Below, piece by piece: positions 7,267-17,299 of a DNA stretch of 64,000 nt (position 1 is its first letter; each line of letters starts with the position of its first letter). The translations under genes and the position numbers were made by a program. The DNA lies in assembly GCA_947465395.1 (NCBI GenBank), contig CANIAL010000002.1, forward strand, positions 124,001-188,000. The letters run 5' to 3'. This stretch comes from Alphaproteobacteria bacterium (lineage in GTDB: Bacteria; Pseudomonadota; Alphaproteobacteria; Micropepsales; Micropepsaceae). The notes beneath the pieces were generated by a model. The model was not told the DNA's origin. It saw nothing but the letters and a program-made list of their open reading frames with translations, and did not search any database.

Positions 7267-9486
7267 ATGAATGTCCCGTCTCCCACCGGCCTGGTCGCCC
7301 GGGCCGCCAAAGCCATGCTTGCGCCGTTTACGCGGCCGGGCCGCCGCAAGCTGATGCGCCAGACCGACCTGGTGGAACTGGTGCAGGCCTATGACCCCGG
7401 CGCGGACGAGGGGCTTCTCAACAAGGCTTACGTCTATGCCATGACGGCGCATGGCAAGCAGTTCCGCGCTTCGGGCGATCCGTATTTCGCGCACCCGCTG
7501 GAAGTCGCCGCCATCCTGACGGAACTGAAGCTGGACGTGCCCACCATCGTGACGGCGCTGCTGCACGACACCATCGAAGACACGCTGGTCACATACGACG
7601 ACATCAAGAACAATTTCGGGGAAGAGATCGCGGGGCTGGTGGACGGCGTCACCAAGCTTTCCCAGCTTGAGGTATTCTCCGAACGCACCAAGCAGGCGGA
7701 AAATTTCCGCAAATTGATGCTGGCCATCACCGGCGACATTCGCGTGCTGCTGGTGAAGCTGGCGGATCGCCTGCACAACATGCGCACGCTGGGCTTCATC
7801 GAAAAGCCGGAAAAGCGCCGCCGCATCGCGCAGGAAACGCTCAACATCTATGCGCCGCTGGCCGGCCGCATCGGCATGCAGGACATGCGCGAGGAACTGG
7901 AAGATTTGGCGTTCGCCGAACTGGACCCGGACGCGCGCAATTCCATCGTCACCCATTTCGCGCAGGTGGACGGCGTGGGCAGTGACCGGGTGGGCCGCAT
8001 CGCCGAAGCGATCAAGAAGAAGCTGGCTGAGCATGGGCTGGAAGCGAAAGTCTATGGTCGTGGCAAGCGGCCCTTTTCCATCTGGCGCAAGCTCCAGACC
8101 AAGAAGCTGAACTTCGAGCAACTGTCCGACATTTTTGGCTTCCGCGTTATCGTGAAGTCGAAGGAAGATTGCTACCGCGCGCTGGGCATCATCCACACCA
8201 GCTGGCAGATGGTGCCGGAACGCTTCAAGGATTTCATCTCCACGCCCAAGACCAATGGCTACCGCTCCATCCACACCACGGTGATGGGGCCGGAAAAGCA
8301 GCGCGTGGAAATCCAGATACGAACACAAGACATGCATGACGTGGCCGAAAAGGGCGTGGCCGCACATTGGCGCTACCGCGAGCATGTCGCGGGCGAGGCG
8401 GAGAACGCCACCTATGGCTGGCTGCGCGACATGGTGGATCTGCTGGAGCGCGGCGACAGCGCCGAGGAGGTGCTGGAGAATTCGCGCCTCAACATGTACC
8501 AGGATCAGGTTTTCTGCTTCACGCCCCAGGGCGCGCTGATTTCGCTGCCGCGCGGCGCCACGCCGATTGATTTCGCCTATGCCGTGCATACCGATCTGGG
8601 CAACAGCGCCGTGGGGGCCAAGGTCAATGGCGGGCATGTGCCGCTGCACACGCCTTTGCGCAACGGCGACCAGGTGGAAATCATCACCACCAAGGAAACC
8701 GCGCCGTCGCCGCTGTGGGAACAGTTCGTGGTCACGGGCCGGGCGCGGGCTGAAATCCGCCGTTACCTGCGCCATGCCCAGCGCGGCGAGCATGTGAAGT
8801 TCGGCCGCAAGATACTGGAAAAGACTTTCGCCGATGAAGGCGCGGAAATGTCCGCCAAGGCAATAGAAGAGGTCGCCAAGAAACTGCATCTGGCCAAGGC
8901 GGAAGATGTCTATGCCGATGTGGGGCGCGGCGCGCTGCGCGGCAGCGAAGTGCTGGCCGCCGTCTTCCCGGAACGCAAGCGCACCGACAAGCACAAACCT
9001 AAAGATGGCCCGCTACAGCCCATTTCCATTCGCGGCCTGACGCACGGCATCGCATACAATCTGGCGCAATGCTGCCATCCGCTGCCGGGCGACCGCATCG
9101 TGGGCCTGATGGGCCAGGGCGAGGGCGTCTCCATCCACACCATTGACTGCGCCGAACTGGACAAGGCGCAGAACATGGATGACTGGCTGGATGTGGGCTG
9201 GGGCGCGGATTCCGGCGATGGCGGATTGTCAGTGGCGCGCGTGGCGGTGCGGGTGAAGAACGAAACCGGCAGCCTGGCCGCGGTGATGACGGCCATCGCC
9301 GCCAATGGCGGCAACATCTTCAACATGAAGGTGATTTCCCGCAATCCGCTGTATTTTGAATTCGTGATGGACCTGGAAGTGCGCGACGTGGCGCATTTGC
9401 AGAATATTGTCAGTGCGCTACGGGTGAACAACGCGGTCGAGTCGGTGGACCGCGTGCGCGAAGCCGAAACGCCAGCTAAAGTGTGA
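7267..9486 (+). CDS. rsh: Bifunctional (p)ppGpp synthetase/hydrolase
   Basis: This 739-residue stringent-response enzyme makes and degrades ppGpp. Order: HD hydrolase domain (about 45-200) with intact LLHDTIEDT; synthetase domain (about 235-365) with DIFGFRVIV, TPKTNGYRSIHT and VEIQIRT; TGS domain (FTPQGALISLPRGATPIDFAYAVHTDLG); conserved-cysteine region (AQCCHPLPGDRIVG); and C-terminal ACT domain. Both catalytic domains look intact, as in the single Rsh of most alphaproteobacteria. It is followed after six bases by pyrE. The start ATG at 7267 follows GGGGGG directly and a TATAGT box at 7255-7260. Confidence 0.97.
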   Translation: MNVPSPTGLVARAAKAMLAPFTRPGRRKLMRQTDLVELVQAYDPGADEGLLNKAYVYAMTAHGKQFRASGDPYFAHPLEVAAILTELKLDVPTIVTALLHDTIEDTLVTYDDIKNNFGEEIAGLVDGVTKLSQLEVFSERTKQAENFRKLMLAITGDIRVLLVKLADRLHNMRTLGFIEKPEKRRRIAQETLNIYAPLAGRIGMQDMREELEDLAFAELDPDARNSIVTHFAQVDGVGSDRVGRIAEAIKKKLAEHGLEAKVYGRGKRPFSIWRKLQTKKLNFEQLSDIFGFRVIVKSKEDCYRALGIIHTSWQMVPERFKDFISTPKTNGYRSIHTTVMGPEKQRVEIQIRTQDMHDVAEKGVAAHWRYREHVAGEAENATYGWLRDMVDLLERGDSAEEVLENSRLNMYQDQVFCFTPQGALISLPRGATPIDFAYAVHTDLGNSAVGAKVNGGHVPLHTPLRNGDQVEIITTKETAPSPLWEQFVVTGRARAEIRRYLRHAQRGEHVKFGRKILEKTFADEGAEMSAKAIEEVAKKLHLAKAEDVYADVGRGALRGSEVLAAVFPERKRTDKHKPKDGPLQPISIRGLTHGIAYNLAQCCHPLPGDRIVGLMGQGEGVSIHTIDCAELDKAQNMDDWLDVGWGADSGDGGLSVARVAVRVKNETGSLAAVMTAIAANGGNIFNMKVISRNPLYFEFVMDLEVRDVAHLQNIVSALRVNNAVESVDRVREAETPAKV

Positions 9487-9492
9487 GGAAAT

Positions 9493-10080
9493 ATGAAGGT
9501 CGAAAAAGTCCTGGCGGAGTTCAAGAAATCCGGCGCGCTGCTGGAAGGGCACTTCATTCTTTCGTCGGGGCTGCACTCCGACAAGTTTTTGCAAAAGGCG
9601 CTGGTCTTCCAGGACGCCAAGCGCACGGCGAAACTTTGCAAGGCGCTGGCCGCCAAGGTGAAGCAGAAGCTGGGCAAGGCCGGCATCACCGCCATCGTTT
9701 CTCCGGCCGTGGGCGGCATCATTCCCGGTTATGAAATGGGCCGCCAGCTTGGCCTGCCCGCCATGTGGGTGGAGCGGGTGGACGGCAAGTTCGAACTCCG
9801 CCGCAACTTCACCCTGAAAAAGGGCCAGAAGGTGCTGATGGTGGAAGATATCGTCTCCACCGGCGTCTCGTCACGCGAATGCATTGCCGCCATCAGGGCG
9901 ACGGGCGCGAAGGTCGTGGCCGCCTGTTGCCTGATTGACCGCTCCGCCGGCAAGGCCAAGGTGGGCGTGCCCCTGATCGCGCTGGCGGAATGGAAGGTGG
10001 ATGCGTGGCCCGCCGACAAACTGCCGAAACATCTGCAGAATATACCGGCGGTGAAACCGGGCTCGCGGGGACTTAAGTGA
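9493..10080 (+). CDS. pyrE: Orotate phosphoribosyltransferase
   Basis: The enzyme joins orotate to PRPP to give OMP in pyrimidine synthesis. The 195-residue protein shows the PRPP loop [14 protein letters not shown] (about 113-126) and [17 protein letters not shown], with [14 protein letters not shown] near the N terminus for orotate and PRPP contacts. GAGGAAAT precedes the ATG. The stop overlaps the GTG start of pdxJ by four bases, so translational coupling within the rsh row is likely. Confidence 0.95.
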   Translation: MKVEKVLAEFKKSGALLEGHFILSSGLHSDKFLQKALVFQDAKRTAKLCKALAAKVKQKLGKAGITAIVSPAVGGIIPGYEMGRQLGLPAMWVERVDGKFELRRNFTLKKGQKVLMVEDIVSTGVSSRECIAAIRATGAKVVAACCLIDRSAGKAKVGVPLIALAEWKVDAWPADKLPKHLQNIPAVKPGSRGLK

Positions 10081-10793
10081 AAGAATTACGGCTGGGGGTG
10101 AACATTGACCACGTCGCCACGGTGCGGAATGCCCGCGGCGGCGGCTTTCCCGATCCCGTGCGCGCCGCCCTGATGGCCGAGAAGGCGGGCGCCGACGGCA
10201 TCACGGCGCATCTGCGCGAAGACCGCCGCCATATCGGCGATGCCGACATCGAACGCCTGACCCGCGAACTGACCGTGCCGCTGAACCTGGAAATGGCGGC
10301 GACGGACGAAATGCTGCAGATCGCACTCAAGGCGCGGCCCCATGCCGCCTGCATCGTTCCCGAAAAGCGCGAGGAGCGCACCACCGAAGGCGGCATTGAT
10401 GCGGCGGGCCAGTTCACGCGGCTGGAGCCGATCTGCAAATTCCTGGGCGATGCCGGCACCCGCGTTTCGCTGTTCATCGAGCCGGCGCGCGAACAGATGG
10501 ATGCCGCCAAGGCCATGGGTGCGCCCGTGGTCGAACTGCATACGGGCGCTTATGCCCATGGTATGGCCGGCGAGCTGGAGCGCATCCGCGCCGCCGCCGC
10601 CTATGGCGCCAGCATCGGGCTGGAAGTTCATGCCGGGCATGGCCTGACATTTGATAATGTGAAGCCCATCGCCGCCATCCGCGAAATCCGCGAACTGAAT
10701 ATCGGCCATTTCCTGATCGGCGAGGCGATCTTTACCGGACTCGCACCCGCTATCGCTCGCATGCGCGCATTGATGGATGAGTCCCGCAAGTGA
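10077..10793 (+). CDS. pdxJ: Pyridoxine 5'-phosphate synthase
   Basis: The enzyme closes the pyridine ring from 1-deoxyxylulose 5-phosphate and 3-amino-2-oxopropyl phosphate in the DXP-dependent vitamin B6 route. The 238-residue TIM barrel starts [17 protein letters not shown], with [15 protein letters not shown], the conserved [14 protein letters not shown] loop, and [14 protein letters not shown]. It uses a GTG start overlapping the pyrE stop (GTGA). In related genomes acpS often follows directly, but here a 214-residue unknown gene intervenes. Confidence 0.97.
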   Translation: MKELRLGVNIDHVATVRNARGGGFPDPVRAALMAEKAGADGITAHLREDRRHIGDADIERLTRELTVPLNLEMAATDEMLQIALKARPHAACIVPEKREERTTEGGIDAAGQFTRLEPICKFLGDAGTRVSLFIEPAREQMDAAKAMGAPVVELHTGAYAHGMAGELERIRAAAAYGASIGLEVHAGHGLTFDNVKPIAAIREIRELNIGHFLIGEAIFTGLAPAIARMRALMDESRK

Positions 10794-11434
10794 ATCGCGG
10801 TTTTTTTTCAATTCTTTTGATTTTTGCTGGAATGATGGCGGCGCGCGCCCAAAACGTGCCCCACATTGTGTATGACAAAAACACGGCGGAAGGCCCTGTC
10901 TCGCTTCGGGCATTTGATAAAAAGCTGGAAAAGCAGGCAGAAGAATTCCTGAAGGTTCATCCGCAGGGCGCCGATCGCTTGGCACAATCGGATGGCTCAT
11001 ACCCAATTGATGCCAAGGAATATAACATATTTGGGAGGCGCGGCGTAATTCTCCTGGCTGCGATTGTGAAAAACGCTAACGAATTGCCTTTGAAACGCGT
11101 TTACATGCGAGTTGATGGCATGGATACCGGTCTAATCCCGCTGGCTCGCGTAAGGCGTCAAGTACCAAGCGGGCCGATCCGTGAGGCTTATGGCGAATTT
11201 CGGGAAGACTCTCTTTATCTGCTTCCTGCGAGCGTAATGGCCCGGTCGGATGTATTGCTTCTGTGTGATTTCGCTGTGAACAGGGAAGGATTTATTTTCA
11301 GCAATAGCGCTTACTTGGTTCCAGATTTTATCGCGAACGATCCGGATAAAAGTATTGGTCCGGCGCCGTCCGAAGACGCACTTAAGACATATGTCGACCG
11401 GGAATACCCTGGATTCTTTGAAGGGGCGTTTTAA
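10790..11434 (+). CDS. Unknown exported protein inserted between pdxJ and acpS
   Basis: I do not recognise this 214-residue protein. It has a signal peptide ([16 protein letters not shown], likely cleaved before QNVP) and a mature part with no cysteines in recognisable metal motifs and no known enzymatic signature. It uses GTG at 10790 overlapping the pdxJ stop (GTGA) and ends TAATG into acpS, so it is translationally coupled on both sides. Its codon use is visibly AT-richer than its neighbours, with runs of T and many A/T third positions, which suggests later acquisition into the operon. It is probably periplasmic. Confidence 0.8.
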   Translation: MNRGFFSILLIFAGMMAARAQNVPHIVYDKNTAEGPVSLRAFDKKLEKQAEEFLKVHPQGADRLAQSDGSYPIDAKEYNIFGRRGVILLAAIVKNANELPLKRVYMRVDGMDTGLIPLARVRRQVPSGPIREAYGEFREDSLYLLPASVMARSDVLLLCDFAVNREGFIFSNSAYLVPDFIANDPDKSIGPAPSEDALKTYVDREYPGFFEGAF

Positions 11435-11835
11435 TGATTATTGGCCTGGGCAACGATCTCTGCGACATCCGCCGCATCGAAAAGACGCTTGAGAAGCACG
11501 GCGAACGTTTCATCGCCCGCATCTTCACCGACATTGAGCGCGCCAAGTCGGAACGCCGGGCGCAGCGTGCGGCGTCCTATGCCAAGCGTTTCGCCGCCAA
11601 GGAAGCCTGCGCCAAGGCGCTGGGAACCGGGCTGAACCGGGGCGTTTTCTGGCGCGACATGGGGGTGGTGAACCTGCCCTCTGGCAAGCCGACCATGGCG
11701 CTGACCGGCGGGGCGCTGGCCAGACTCAAGGCCATCACGCCCCCCGGCCATGTCGCCCAGATCGATCTTTCCATCACCGATGACTATCCGCTGGCGCAGG
11801 CCATCGTGATCATTTCGGCGCTGAAATCGAATTAA
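11434..11835 (+). CDS. acpS: Holo-[acyl-carrier-protein] synthase
   Basis: The enzyme transfers phosphopantetheine from CoA to apo-ACP. The 133-residue protein carries [16 protein letters not shown] with the metal-binding Asp, [18 protein letters not shown] with the conserved Glu and Lys, and [16 protein letters not shown] [12 protein letters not shown] at the C terminus. The ATG overlaps the previous stop. It is followed by lepB, the usual acpS-lepB-rnc-era order of alphaproteobacteria. Confidence 0.95.
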   Translation: MIIGLGNDLCDIRRIEKTLEKHGERFIARIFTDIERAKSERRAQRAASYAKRFAAKEACAKALGTGLNRGVFWRDMGVVNLPSGKPTMALTGGALARLKAITPPGHVAQIDLSITDDYPLAQAIVIISALKSN

Positions 11836-11846
11836 CAAGGAAAACC

Positions 11847-12668
11847 TTGACACATGGGGGGCCAGCCCCTTTTGTGCCCACGGTTTCACGCAAAAACACC
11901 GGACCCATGGCCAACATACCCGCAAAATCCACGCATCAGGGCGAATCCTGGACCGAGCTGTTCAAGACCGTGATCTATGCGGCGCTGATCGCCATCTTCA
12001 TCCGCACCTTCCTGTTCCAGCCCTTCAACATTCCCTCCGCCTCGATGGAGGCGACATTGCTGGTGGGCGATTATCTGTTCGTGGAAAAATTCGCCTATGG
12101 CTATAGCCGCTATTCCTTTCCCGCCGGCGGCTGGCCGCTGGGCGACAGCGTGCATGGCCGGGTGCTGGCGCGCGATCCCCATCGCGGCGACGTCATCGTC
12201 TTCAAGTTTCCCCGCGACAATTCCACCGATTACATCAAGCGGCTGATCGGCCTGCCGGGCGACAAGATCCAGATGAAGGGCGGCACACTCTATATCAACG
12301 GCAAACCCGTGCCCAAGGTCCGCATCGAGGATTATGTGGAAACGGTGGACGGCGTGGTCAATCACGTGCCGCAATATCGCGAGACATTGCCCGAAGGAAA
12401 AACCTATCTGGTGCTGGACCGCGAACGCAACGGCGCGCTGGACGACACCGATGTCTTCACCGTGCCGGCCGGCCATTATTTCATGATGGGCGACAACCGC
12501 GACAATTCCGCCGACAGCCGCAGCGAAGTGGGTTATGTTCCGGCGGAAAACCTGGAAGGCAAGGCGGAGTTCCGCTTCTTCTCCACCAACGGCGCCGCGC
12601 ATTTTTGGGAAGTCTGGAAATGGCCCTTCTCGATCCGCTATTCCCGGCTGCTGACGCCGATTGACTGA
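11847..12668 (+). CDS. lepB: Signal peptidase I
   Basis: This membrane protease removes signal peptides from Sec- and Tat-exported proteins. One membrane segment (VIYAALIAIFIRTFLFQPF) precedes the Ser nucleophile in NIPSASMEATLLVGD; the general-base Lys is in DYIKRLIGLPGD, and box E is GHYFMMGDNRDNSADSR. The listed TTG start has a good AAGGA site five bases upstream and gives 273 residues. ATG at 11907 would give 253 and lacks a clear site, so the N-terminal 20 residues are uncertain. It overlaps rnc by eight bases. Confidence 0.95.
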   Translation: MTHGGPAPFVPTVSRKNTGPMANIPAKSTHQGESWTELFKTVIYAALIAIFIRTFLFQPFNIPSASMEATLLVGDYLFVEKFAYGYSRYSFPAGGWPLGDSVHGRVLARDPHRGDVIVFKFPRDNSTDYIKRLIGLPGDKIQMKGGTLYINGKPVPKVRIEDYVETVDGVVNHVPQYRETLPEGKTYLVLDRERNGALDDTDVFTVPAGHYFMMGDNRDNSADSRSEVGYVPAENLEGKAEFRFFSTNGAAHFWEVWKWPFSIRYSRLLTPID

Positions 12669-13332
12669 CAAGGCCAACAGCCATGCCGGTTTGCAGGAAA
12701 AGCTGGGTCACCGCTTTTCCGATGCGGATTTGCTGGCGCGCGCGCTGACCCATGCCGGGGCGGATGCTGAACGCTCGAACGAGCGGCTGGAATTCCTGGG
12801 CGACCGGGTGCTGGGACTGGTGGCGGCGCAGCGGCTTTATGAACTCTATCCCGATGACGAAGGCGCGCTGACGCGCCGCCTGCATGCCCTGGTGCGCTGG
12901 GAAGCCTGCGCCGCGGTCGGCGAGGCCATCGGGCTTTGGGACCATCTCACCCTTACGCGGTCGGAACTGGCCAGCGGCGGCGGGCGCGGGCGCGGCCCCA
13001 TCATGGGCGGCGCGGTGGAAGCGGTGATCGCGGCGCTTTACATGGATGGCGGCATGGATGCGGCGTCGCGCTTCATCCTGGCCCATTGGGATTTCACGCA
13101 AGACGAAGTGCGTGACGCCAAGACGCGTCTTCAGGAATGGGCGCAGGCCCGCAGCGGTGGCGCGGCGCCGACATATACCCTGGTCAGCCGCGAAGGCCCC
13201 GACCATGCCCCCCGTTTCGTGGTGGAGGCAAAAGTGGACGGCCATGCCGGCGAAACCGGGCAGGGCAACTCGAAACGCGAAGCCGAACAGGACGCCGCCG
13301 CGCGCCTTTTGACCAGACTGGAAACATCATGA
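12661..13332 (+). CDS. rnc: Ribonuclease III with one metal ligand replaced
   Basis: This 223-residue double-strand RNase is normally needed for rRNA processing. The signature NERLEFLGDRVLGL keeps Glu44 and Asp48. The second acidic cluster, usually A-D-x-x-E, reads GGAVEAV: Glu120 is present but Gly117 stands where the third conserved acid (E. coli Asp114) is expected. The C-terminal double-stranded RNA-binding domain (about 150-222) looks normal, ending with GNSKREAEQDAAARLL. TTG start overlaps lepB; the stop overlaps era (ATGA). Activity may be reduced or metal use altered. Confidence 0.93.
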   Translation: MTDKANSHAGLQEKLGHRFSDADLLARALTHAGADAERSNERLEFLGDRVLGLVAAQRLYELYPDDEGALTRRLHALVRWEACAAVGEAIGLWDHLTLTRSELASGGGRGRGPIMGGAVEAVIAALYMDGGMDAASRFILAHWDFTQDEVRDAKTRLQEWAQARSGGAAPTYTLVSREGPDHAPRFVVEAKVDGHAGETGQGNSKREAEQDAAARLLTRLETS

Positions 13333-14249
13333 CCCAACGCTGCGGCTTTGCCGCCATCATCGGTGCGCCCAATGCGGGCAAATCCACGCTCACCAACGCG
13401 CTGGTGGGCGGCAAGGTCGCCATCGTCACGCCCAAGGTGCAGACCACGCGCATGCGCGTGCGCGGCATCGCCATGGCGGGCGAAACACAGATCGTGGTGG
13501 TGGACACGCCCGGCATCTTCCGGCCCCGCCGCCGTCTTGACCGCGCCATGGTGGGCGATGCCTGGGCGGGCGCGGAAGATTGCGACGCGCTGCTGTTGAT
13601 CGTGGATGCCGCCGATGTCGTCGCCAACCCCTCCAGCCTGGGCGCGCGCGACACCGCCGGCATCCTTGAGAATCTGAAAACCGCCAAGCCCAAGAAAACG
13701 GCCCTGGTGCTGAACAAGATTGATGGCATGAAGCGCACTGACCTTTTGCCGGTGGTCGAACATTTCCACGCCGAAGGCAATTTCGAGGATGTCTTTCTTG
13801 TCTCTGCCCTGAAAGGCGAGGGCGTGGATGATGTGCGCCAGTGGCTGGCCGCCCGCATGCCCGAAGGCCCGTTTCTCTATCCCGAAGACCAGACCGCCGA
13901 CATCACCGAACGCCTGCTGGCCGCCGAAATCACGCGCGAGAAGATTTATCTGCGCCTGCATGACGAGCTGCCCTATTCCAGCGCGGTGGAAAGCGAAAAG
14001 TGGGAAGAAAAGGCCGATGGCTCCGTCCGCATCAACCAGGTCATCTATGTCCAGCGCGAAGGGCAGAAGGCCATCGTTCTGGGCAAGGGCGGCCAGACCA
14101 TCAAGACCATCGGCGAGCTGGCGCGCACCGAAATGGAAACGCTGTTCGGCCGCCGCGTGCATCTGTTTCTATTCGTGAAGGTGCGCGAAGACTGGGCGGA
14201 GAACAGAGAACACTATCGTGAAATAGGCCTCGACTTTCCGCCAGATTGA
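13329..14249 (+). CDS. era: GTPase Era
   Basis: This 306-residue GTPase assists 16S rRNA maturation and small-subunit assembly. It has G1 GAPNAGKST, switch region VTPKVQTTR, G3 DTPG, G4 NKID and a C-terminal KH domain (VIYVQREGQKAIVLGKGG) that binds the 3' end of 16S rRNA. ATG 13329 overlaps the rnc stop; the frame is open upstream, but residues before this Met do not match Era. Coupling with rnc is the conserved rnc-era-recO pattern. Confidence 0.97.
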   Translation: MTQRCGFAAIIGAPNAGKSTLTNALVGGKVAIVTPKVQTTRMRVRGIAMAGETQIVVVDTPGIFRPRRRLDRAMVGDAWAGAEDCDALLLIVDAADVVANPSSLGARDTAGILENLKTAKPKKTALVLNKIDGMKRTDLLPVVEHFHAEGNFEDVFLVSALKGEGVDDVRQWLAARMPEGPFLYPEDQTADITERLLAAEITREKIYLRLHDELPYSSAVESEKWEEKADGSVRINQVIYVQREGQKAIVLGKGGQTIKTIGELARTEMETLFGRRVHLFLFVKVREDWAENREHYREIGLDFPPD

Positions 14250-14273
14250 GCCGGAGTCTGATATAAGCGCCGT

Positions 14274-14999
14274 ATGGAATTTTCGGATTCGGCCATCGTT
14301 CTTTCCGCCCGCCCCCATGGCGAGACGGGCACCATTCTTGATGTCCTTACCCGCGATCATGGCCGCCATGCCGGGCTGGTGCGCGGCAACAAGATTCGCG
14401 CCTCTCTCCAGCCGGGCAATGGCCTGACGGTGCATTGGCGGGCGCGGCTGGCCGAACAACTGGGCAGCTTCTCTGTCGAACTCTCGAAAGCTCGCGCAGG
14501 CGCGCTGATGGATGCGCGCGAACCGCTGACGGGCCTGAACGCCTTTGTCGCTGTTGCGGGCGCGGCCCTGCCGGAACGCCAGCCATTTCCGCCTTTGTTC
14601 GAGGCAGCGGAGATTTTGCTGGACGCCATGGCCCGGGAAGATTTCGACCATTGGGCGCCGCTTTATGTGCGGTGGGAGGCGGGTCTGCTGGACAGCCTGG
14701 GTTTCGGCCTGGATCTGTCGCAATGCGCCGCCACCGGACAGCTGCACGATCTGATCTATGTTTCGCCGCGCACCGGCCGCGCCGTCTCCAGCGGGGCGGG
14801 GGCGGATTACGCGCCGCGCCTGCTGGCGCTGCCGCAGTTCCTTGTGGGCAGCAATGACGCGCCCGACGCCGCCGCCACCCGCGCCGGGCTTTCCCTGACC
14901 GGGCATTTCCTGCTGGAGCGGGTGCTGGCGCCGCATGGCCGCCCCCTGCCGCCGGCGCGCGTTCGCCTTGAATCCTTGGCCGCCGCCGAATCAGCCTAA
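14274..14999 (+). CDS. recO: DNA repair protein RecO
   Basis: This 241-residue recombination mediator loads RecA with RecR and anneals SSB-coated strands. The N-terminal OB domain ([37 protein letters not shown]) and the helical C-terminal domain with [26 protein letters not shown] are typical. The C-terminal zinc-finger cysteines of some RecO proteins are reduced to one (Cys in SQCAATG). It starts 24 bases after era. Confidence 0.93.
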   Translation: MEFSDSAIVLSARPHGETGTILDVLTRDHGRHAGLVRGNKIRASLQPGNGLTVHWRARLAEQLGSFSVELSKARAGALMDAREPLTGLNAFVAVAGAALPERQPFPPLFEAAEILLDAMAREDFDHWAPLYVRWEAGLLDSLGFGLDLSQCAATGQLHDLIYVSPRTGRAVSSGAGADYAPRLLALPQFLVGSNDAPDAAATRAGLSLTGHFLLERVLAPHGRPLPPARVRLESLAAAESA

Positions 15000-15007
15000 A
15001 AGGCCGC

Positions 15008-17254
15008 ATGGCCGTTCCCGTCATTGACAATATCCGCACCGAAACGCTCAGCAAGGCGCTGTCCGAGCGGTACCTGGCCTATGCGCTGTCCACCATCACC
15101 CAGCGCGCGCTGCCCGATGCCCGCGACGGGCTGAAGCCGGTGCATCGCCGGTTGCTGCATGCCATGCGCCTGCTGGGCCTGAACCCAGCCGCGGGTTTCA
15201 AGAAATGCGCCCGCGTGGTGGGCGATGTCATCGGCAAATATCACCCCCATGGCGATCTTGCGATCTATGAGGCGCTGGTGCGCCTGGCCCAGGATTTCGC
15301 GCTGCGGTATCCGCTGATCGAAGGCCAGGGTAATTTTGGCAATGTGGACGGCGATAATGCCGCCGCCATGCGCTACACCGAAAGCCGCTTGACGGAAGCA
15401 GCCCAGGCGCTGCTGGACGGGCTGGACGAAGACGCGGTGGATTTCCGCGCCACGTACGATGGCGAAGAAGAAGAGCCCATCGTCCTGCCCGCCGCATTCC
15501 CAAATTTGCTGGCCAATGGTTCGTCCGGCATCGCGGTGGGCATGGCGACCTCCATCCCGCCCCACAATCTGGGCGAGCTTTGCGCGGCGCTGGAAGCCCT
15601 GATCGAAAATCCCAATGTCCAGGACCGCACATTGCTGAAATTCGTGCGCGGCCCCGATTTTCCCACCGGCGGCTTGCTGGTGGAAGACGCGGCCTCCATT
15701 GCCGAAACCTACAAGACCGGGCGCGGCGGTTTCCGGCTGCGGGCGCGCTGGGAAAAGGAAGAAGGCGCGCGCGGTGTCTACCAGCTTGTCATCACTGAAA
15801 TCCCCTACCAGGTGCAAAAGGCCAAGCTGATCGAGCGCATCGCCGAATTGCTGGAACTGAAAAAGCTGCCGCTGCTGGACGATGTCCATGACGAAAGCGC
15901 CGAGGACATCCGCATCGTCCTGACCCCGAAAAGCCGGGTGGTGGATGCCGCCATGCTGATGGAGCAACTGTTCCGCAACACCGATTTGGAAGTTCGCATT
16001 CCGCTGAACATGAATGTGCTGGACCGCGGCACGGTGCCCAGGGTGATGAGCCTGAAGGAGGCGCTGGCCGCTTTCGTGGCGCACCGGCGCGAAGGGCTGG
16101 AGCGCCGCTCCAATTACAGGCTTCAGAAGATTGCCGCCCGGCTGGAGACACTGGAAGGCTACCTGATCGTCTTCTTGAACCTGGACAAGGTCATCAAGAT
16201 CATCCGCACCGAAGACGAACCCAAGCCGAAACTCATCAAGGCGTTCCAGCTTACCGATGTGCAGGCCGAAGCCATCCTCAACATGCGGCTGCGCGCCCTT
16301 CGCAAGCTGGAAGAGATGGAACTGCGCGCCGAGCATGACGCGCTGTCAAAAGAGAAAAAAGAACTCAACAAGCTGCTCGGTTCCGACAAGCTGAAATCCG
16401 AACGCCTGATCGAAGAAGTCCGCGCCATGGACGCCAAGTTCGGCGCCAAGACCAAGATCGGCAAGCGCCGCACCGAAATCGCGGGTGCCCGCGACGTGGC
16501 GGAATTGTCGGCCCTGGCGGAAGAGGCTGTGGAACTGGCGGCGGCGGTGGAAAAGGAACCCATCACCATCGTCTGCTCACAAAAGGGCTGGCTGCGCGCG
16601 CTGAAGGGCCATGTCGAGCCCAGCGACGCGGTGAAATATCGCGAAGGCGATGCCGAGCGTTTCTGGATTGCCGCCCAGACCACCGACCGGCTGATGATGC
16701 TGGGCAGCGACGGGCGTTTCTTCACCCTGGATTGCAGTAAGCTGCCGGGCGGTCGCGGCAATGGCGAAGCCATTCGCAGTTTCATTGACCTGCCGCCGGA
16801 AGCAGACCTGGCCGCCATGTTCGTGCATGTGCCGGGCCGCAAGCTGCTTCTGGCCGCCACGTCGGGCCATGGCTTTGTCACCAGTGAAGACGACGCCATC
16901 GCCATGACCAAAAAGGGCAAGCAGGTGATGAATGTGAAGCCCGGCGTGGAAGCCGCGGTCTGCCGCGTCTTTGAAGGCGACATGGTGGCGGTGATCGGCG
17001 AGAACCGGAAGCTGCTGATTTTTCCGGCCACCGAAATGGCGGAGCTGGGGCGCGGGCAGGGCGTCTATCTGCAACGCTACAAGGATGGCGGCTTGCTGGA
17101 CGCCATCGGCTTCACTTGGAAGGACGGATTGACCGACCAGAACAACCGCAACTTCCCGCATGGCGAGTTGAAGGAATGGAAGGGCGAGCGCGCCCAGGCC
17201 GGCCGGTTGGCGCCGCGTGGCTGGGCCAAGTCCGGAAAATTCGTGGAACCTTGA
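15008..17254 (+). CDS. parC: DNA topoisomerase IV subunit A
   Basis: This 748-residue subunit cuts and rejoins DNA to decatenate daughter chromosomes, with ParE (not in the window). It has [20 protein letters not shown], catalytic Tyr123 in [12 protein letters not shown], and a shorter C-terminal domain fitting ParC rather than GyrA. In the quinolone-determining region, [10 protein letters not shown] places Leu84 where E. coli ParC has Ser80, with Glu88 kept at the Glu84 position. It begins eight bases after recO, a common alphaproteobacterial adjacency. Confidence 0.95.
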   Translation: MAVPVIDNIRTETLSKALSERYLAYALSTITQRALPDARDGLKPVHRRLLHAMRLLGLNPAAGFKKCARVVGDVIGKYHPHGDLAIYEALVRLAQDFALRYPLIEGQGNFGNVDGDNAAAMRYTESRLTEAAQALLDGLDEDAVDFRATYDGEEEEPIVLPAAFPNLLANGSSGIAVGMATSIPPHNLGELCAALEALIENPNVQDRTLLKFVRGPDFPTGGLLVEDAASIAETYKTGRGGFRLRARWEKEEGARGVYQLVITEIPYQVQKAKLIERIAELLELKKLPLLDDVHDESAEDIRIVLTPKSRVVDAAMLMEQLFRNTDLEVRIPLNMNVLDRGTVPRVMSLKEALAAFVAHRREGLERRSNYRLQKIAARLETLEGYLIVFLNLDKVIKIIRTEDEPKPKLIKAFQLTDVQAEAILNMRLRALRKLEEMELRAEHDALSKEKKELNKLLGSDKLKSERLIEEVRAMDAKFGAKTKIGKRRTEIAGARDVAELSALAEEAVELAAAVEKEPITIVCSQKGWLRALKGHVEPSDAVKYREGDAERFWIAAQTTDRLMMLGSDGRFFTLDCSKLPGGRGNGEAIRSFIDLPPEADLAAMFVHVPGRKLLLAATSGHGFVTSEDDAIAMTKKGKQVMNVKPGVEAAVCRVFEGDMVAVIGENRKLLIFPATEMAELGRGQGVYLQRYKDGGLLDAIGFTWKDGLTDQNNRNFPHGELKEWKGERAQAGRLAPRGWAKSGKFVEP

Positions 17255-17299
17255 AGCGGCTGACGGTTTTTCGGCAAATCCAGGGTTAACCGCCCACAG

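Noticed and set aside
7177-8994. 605-codon open frame on the reverse strand opposite rsh
   Set aside because: It lies wholly antisense to the well-conserved rsh; long antisense frames are expected in high-GC coding DNA. The translation is His/Arg/Gln-rich with no domain.
14996-16336. Reverse frame of 446 codons opposite parC
   Set aside because: Antisense shadow of parC with composition typical of such shadows and no recognisable motif.
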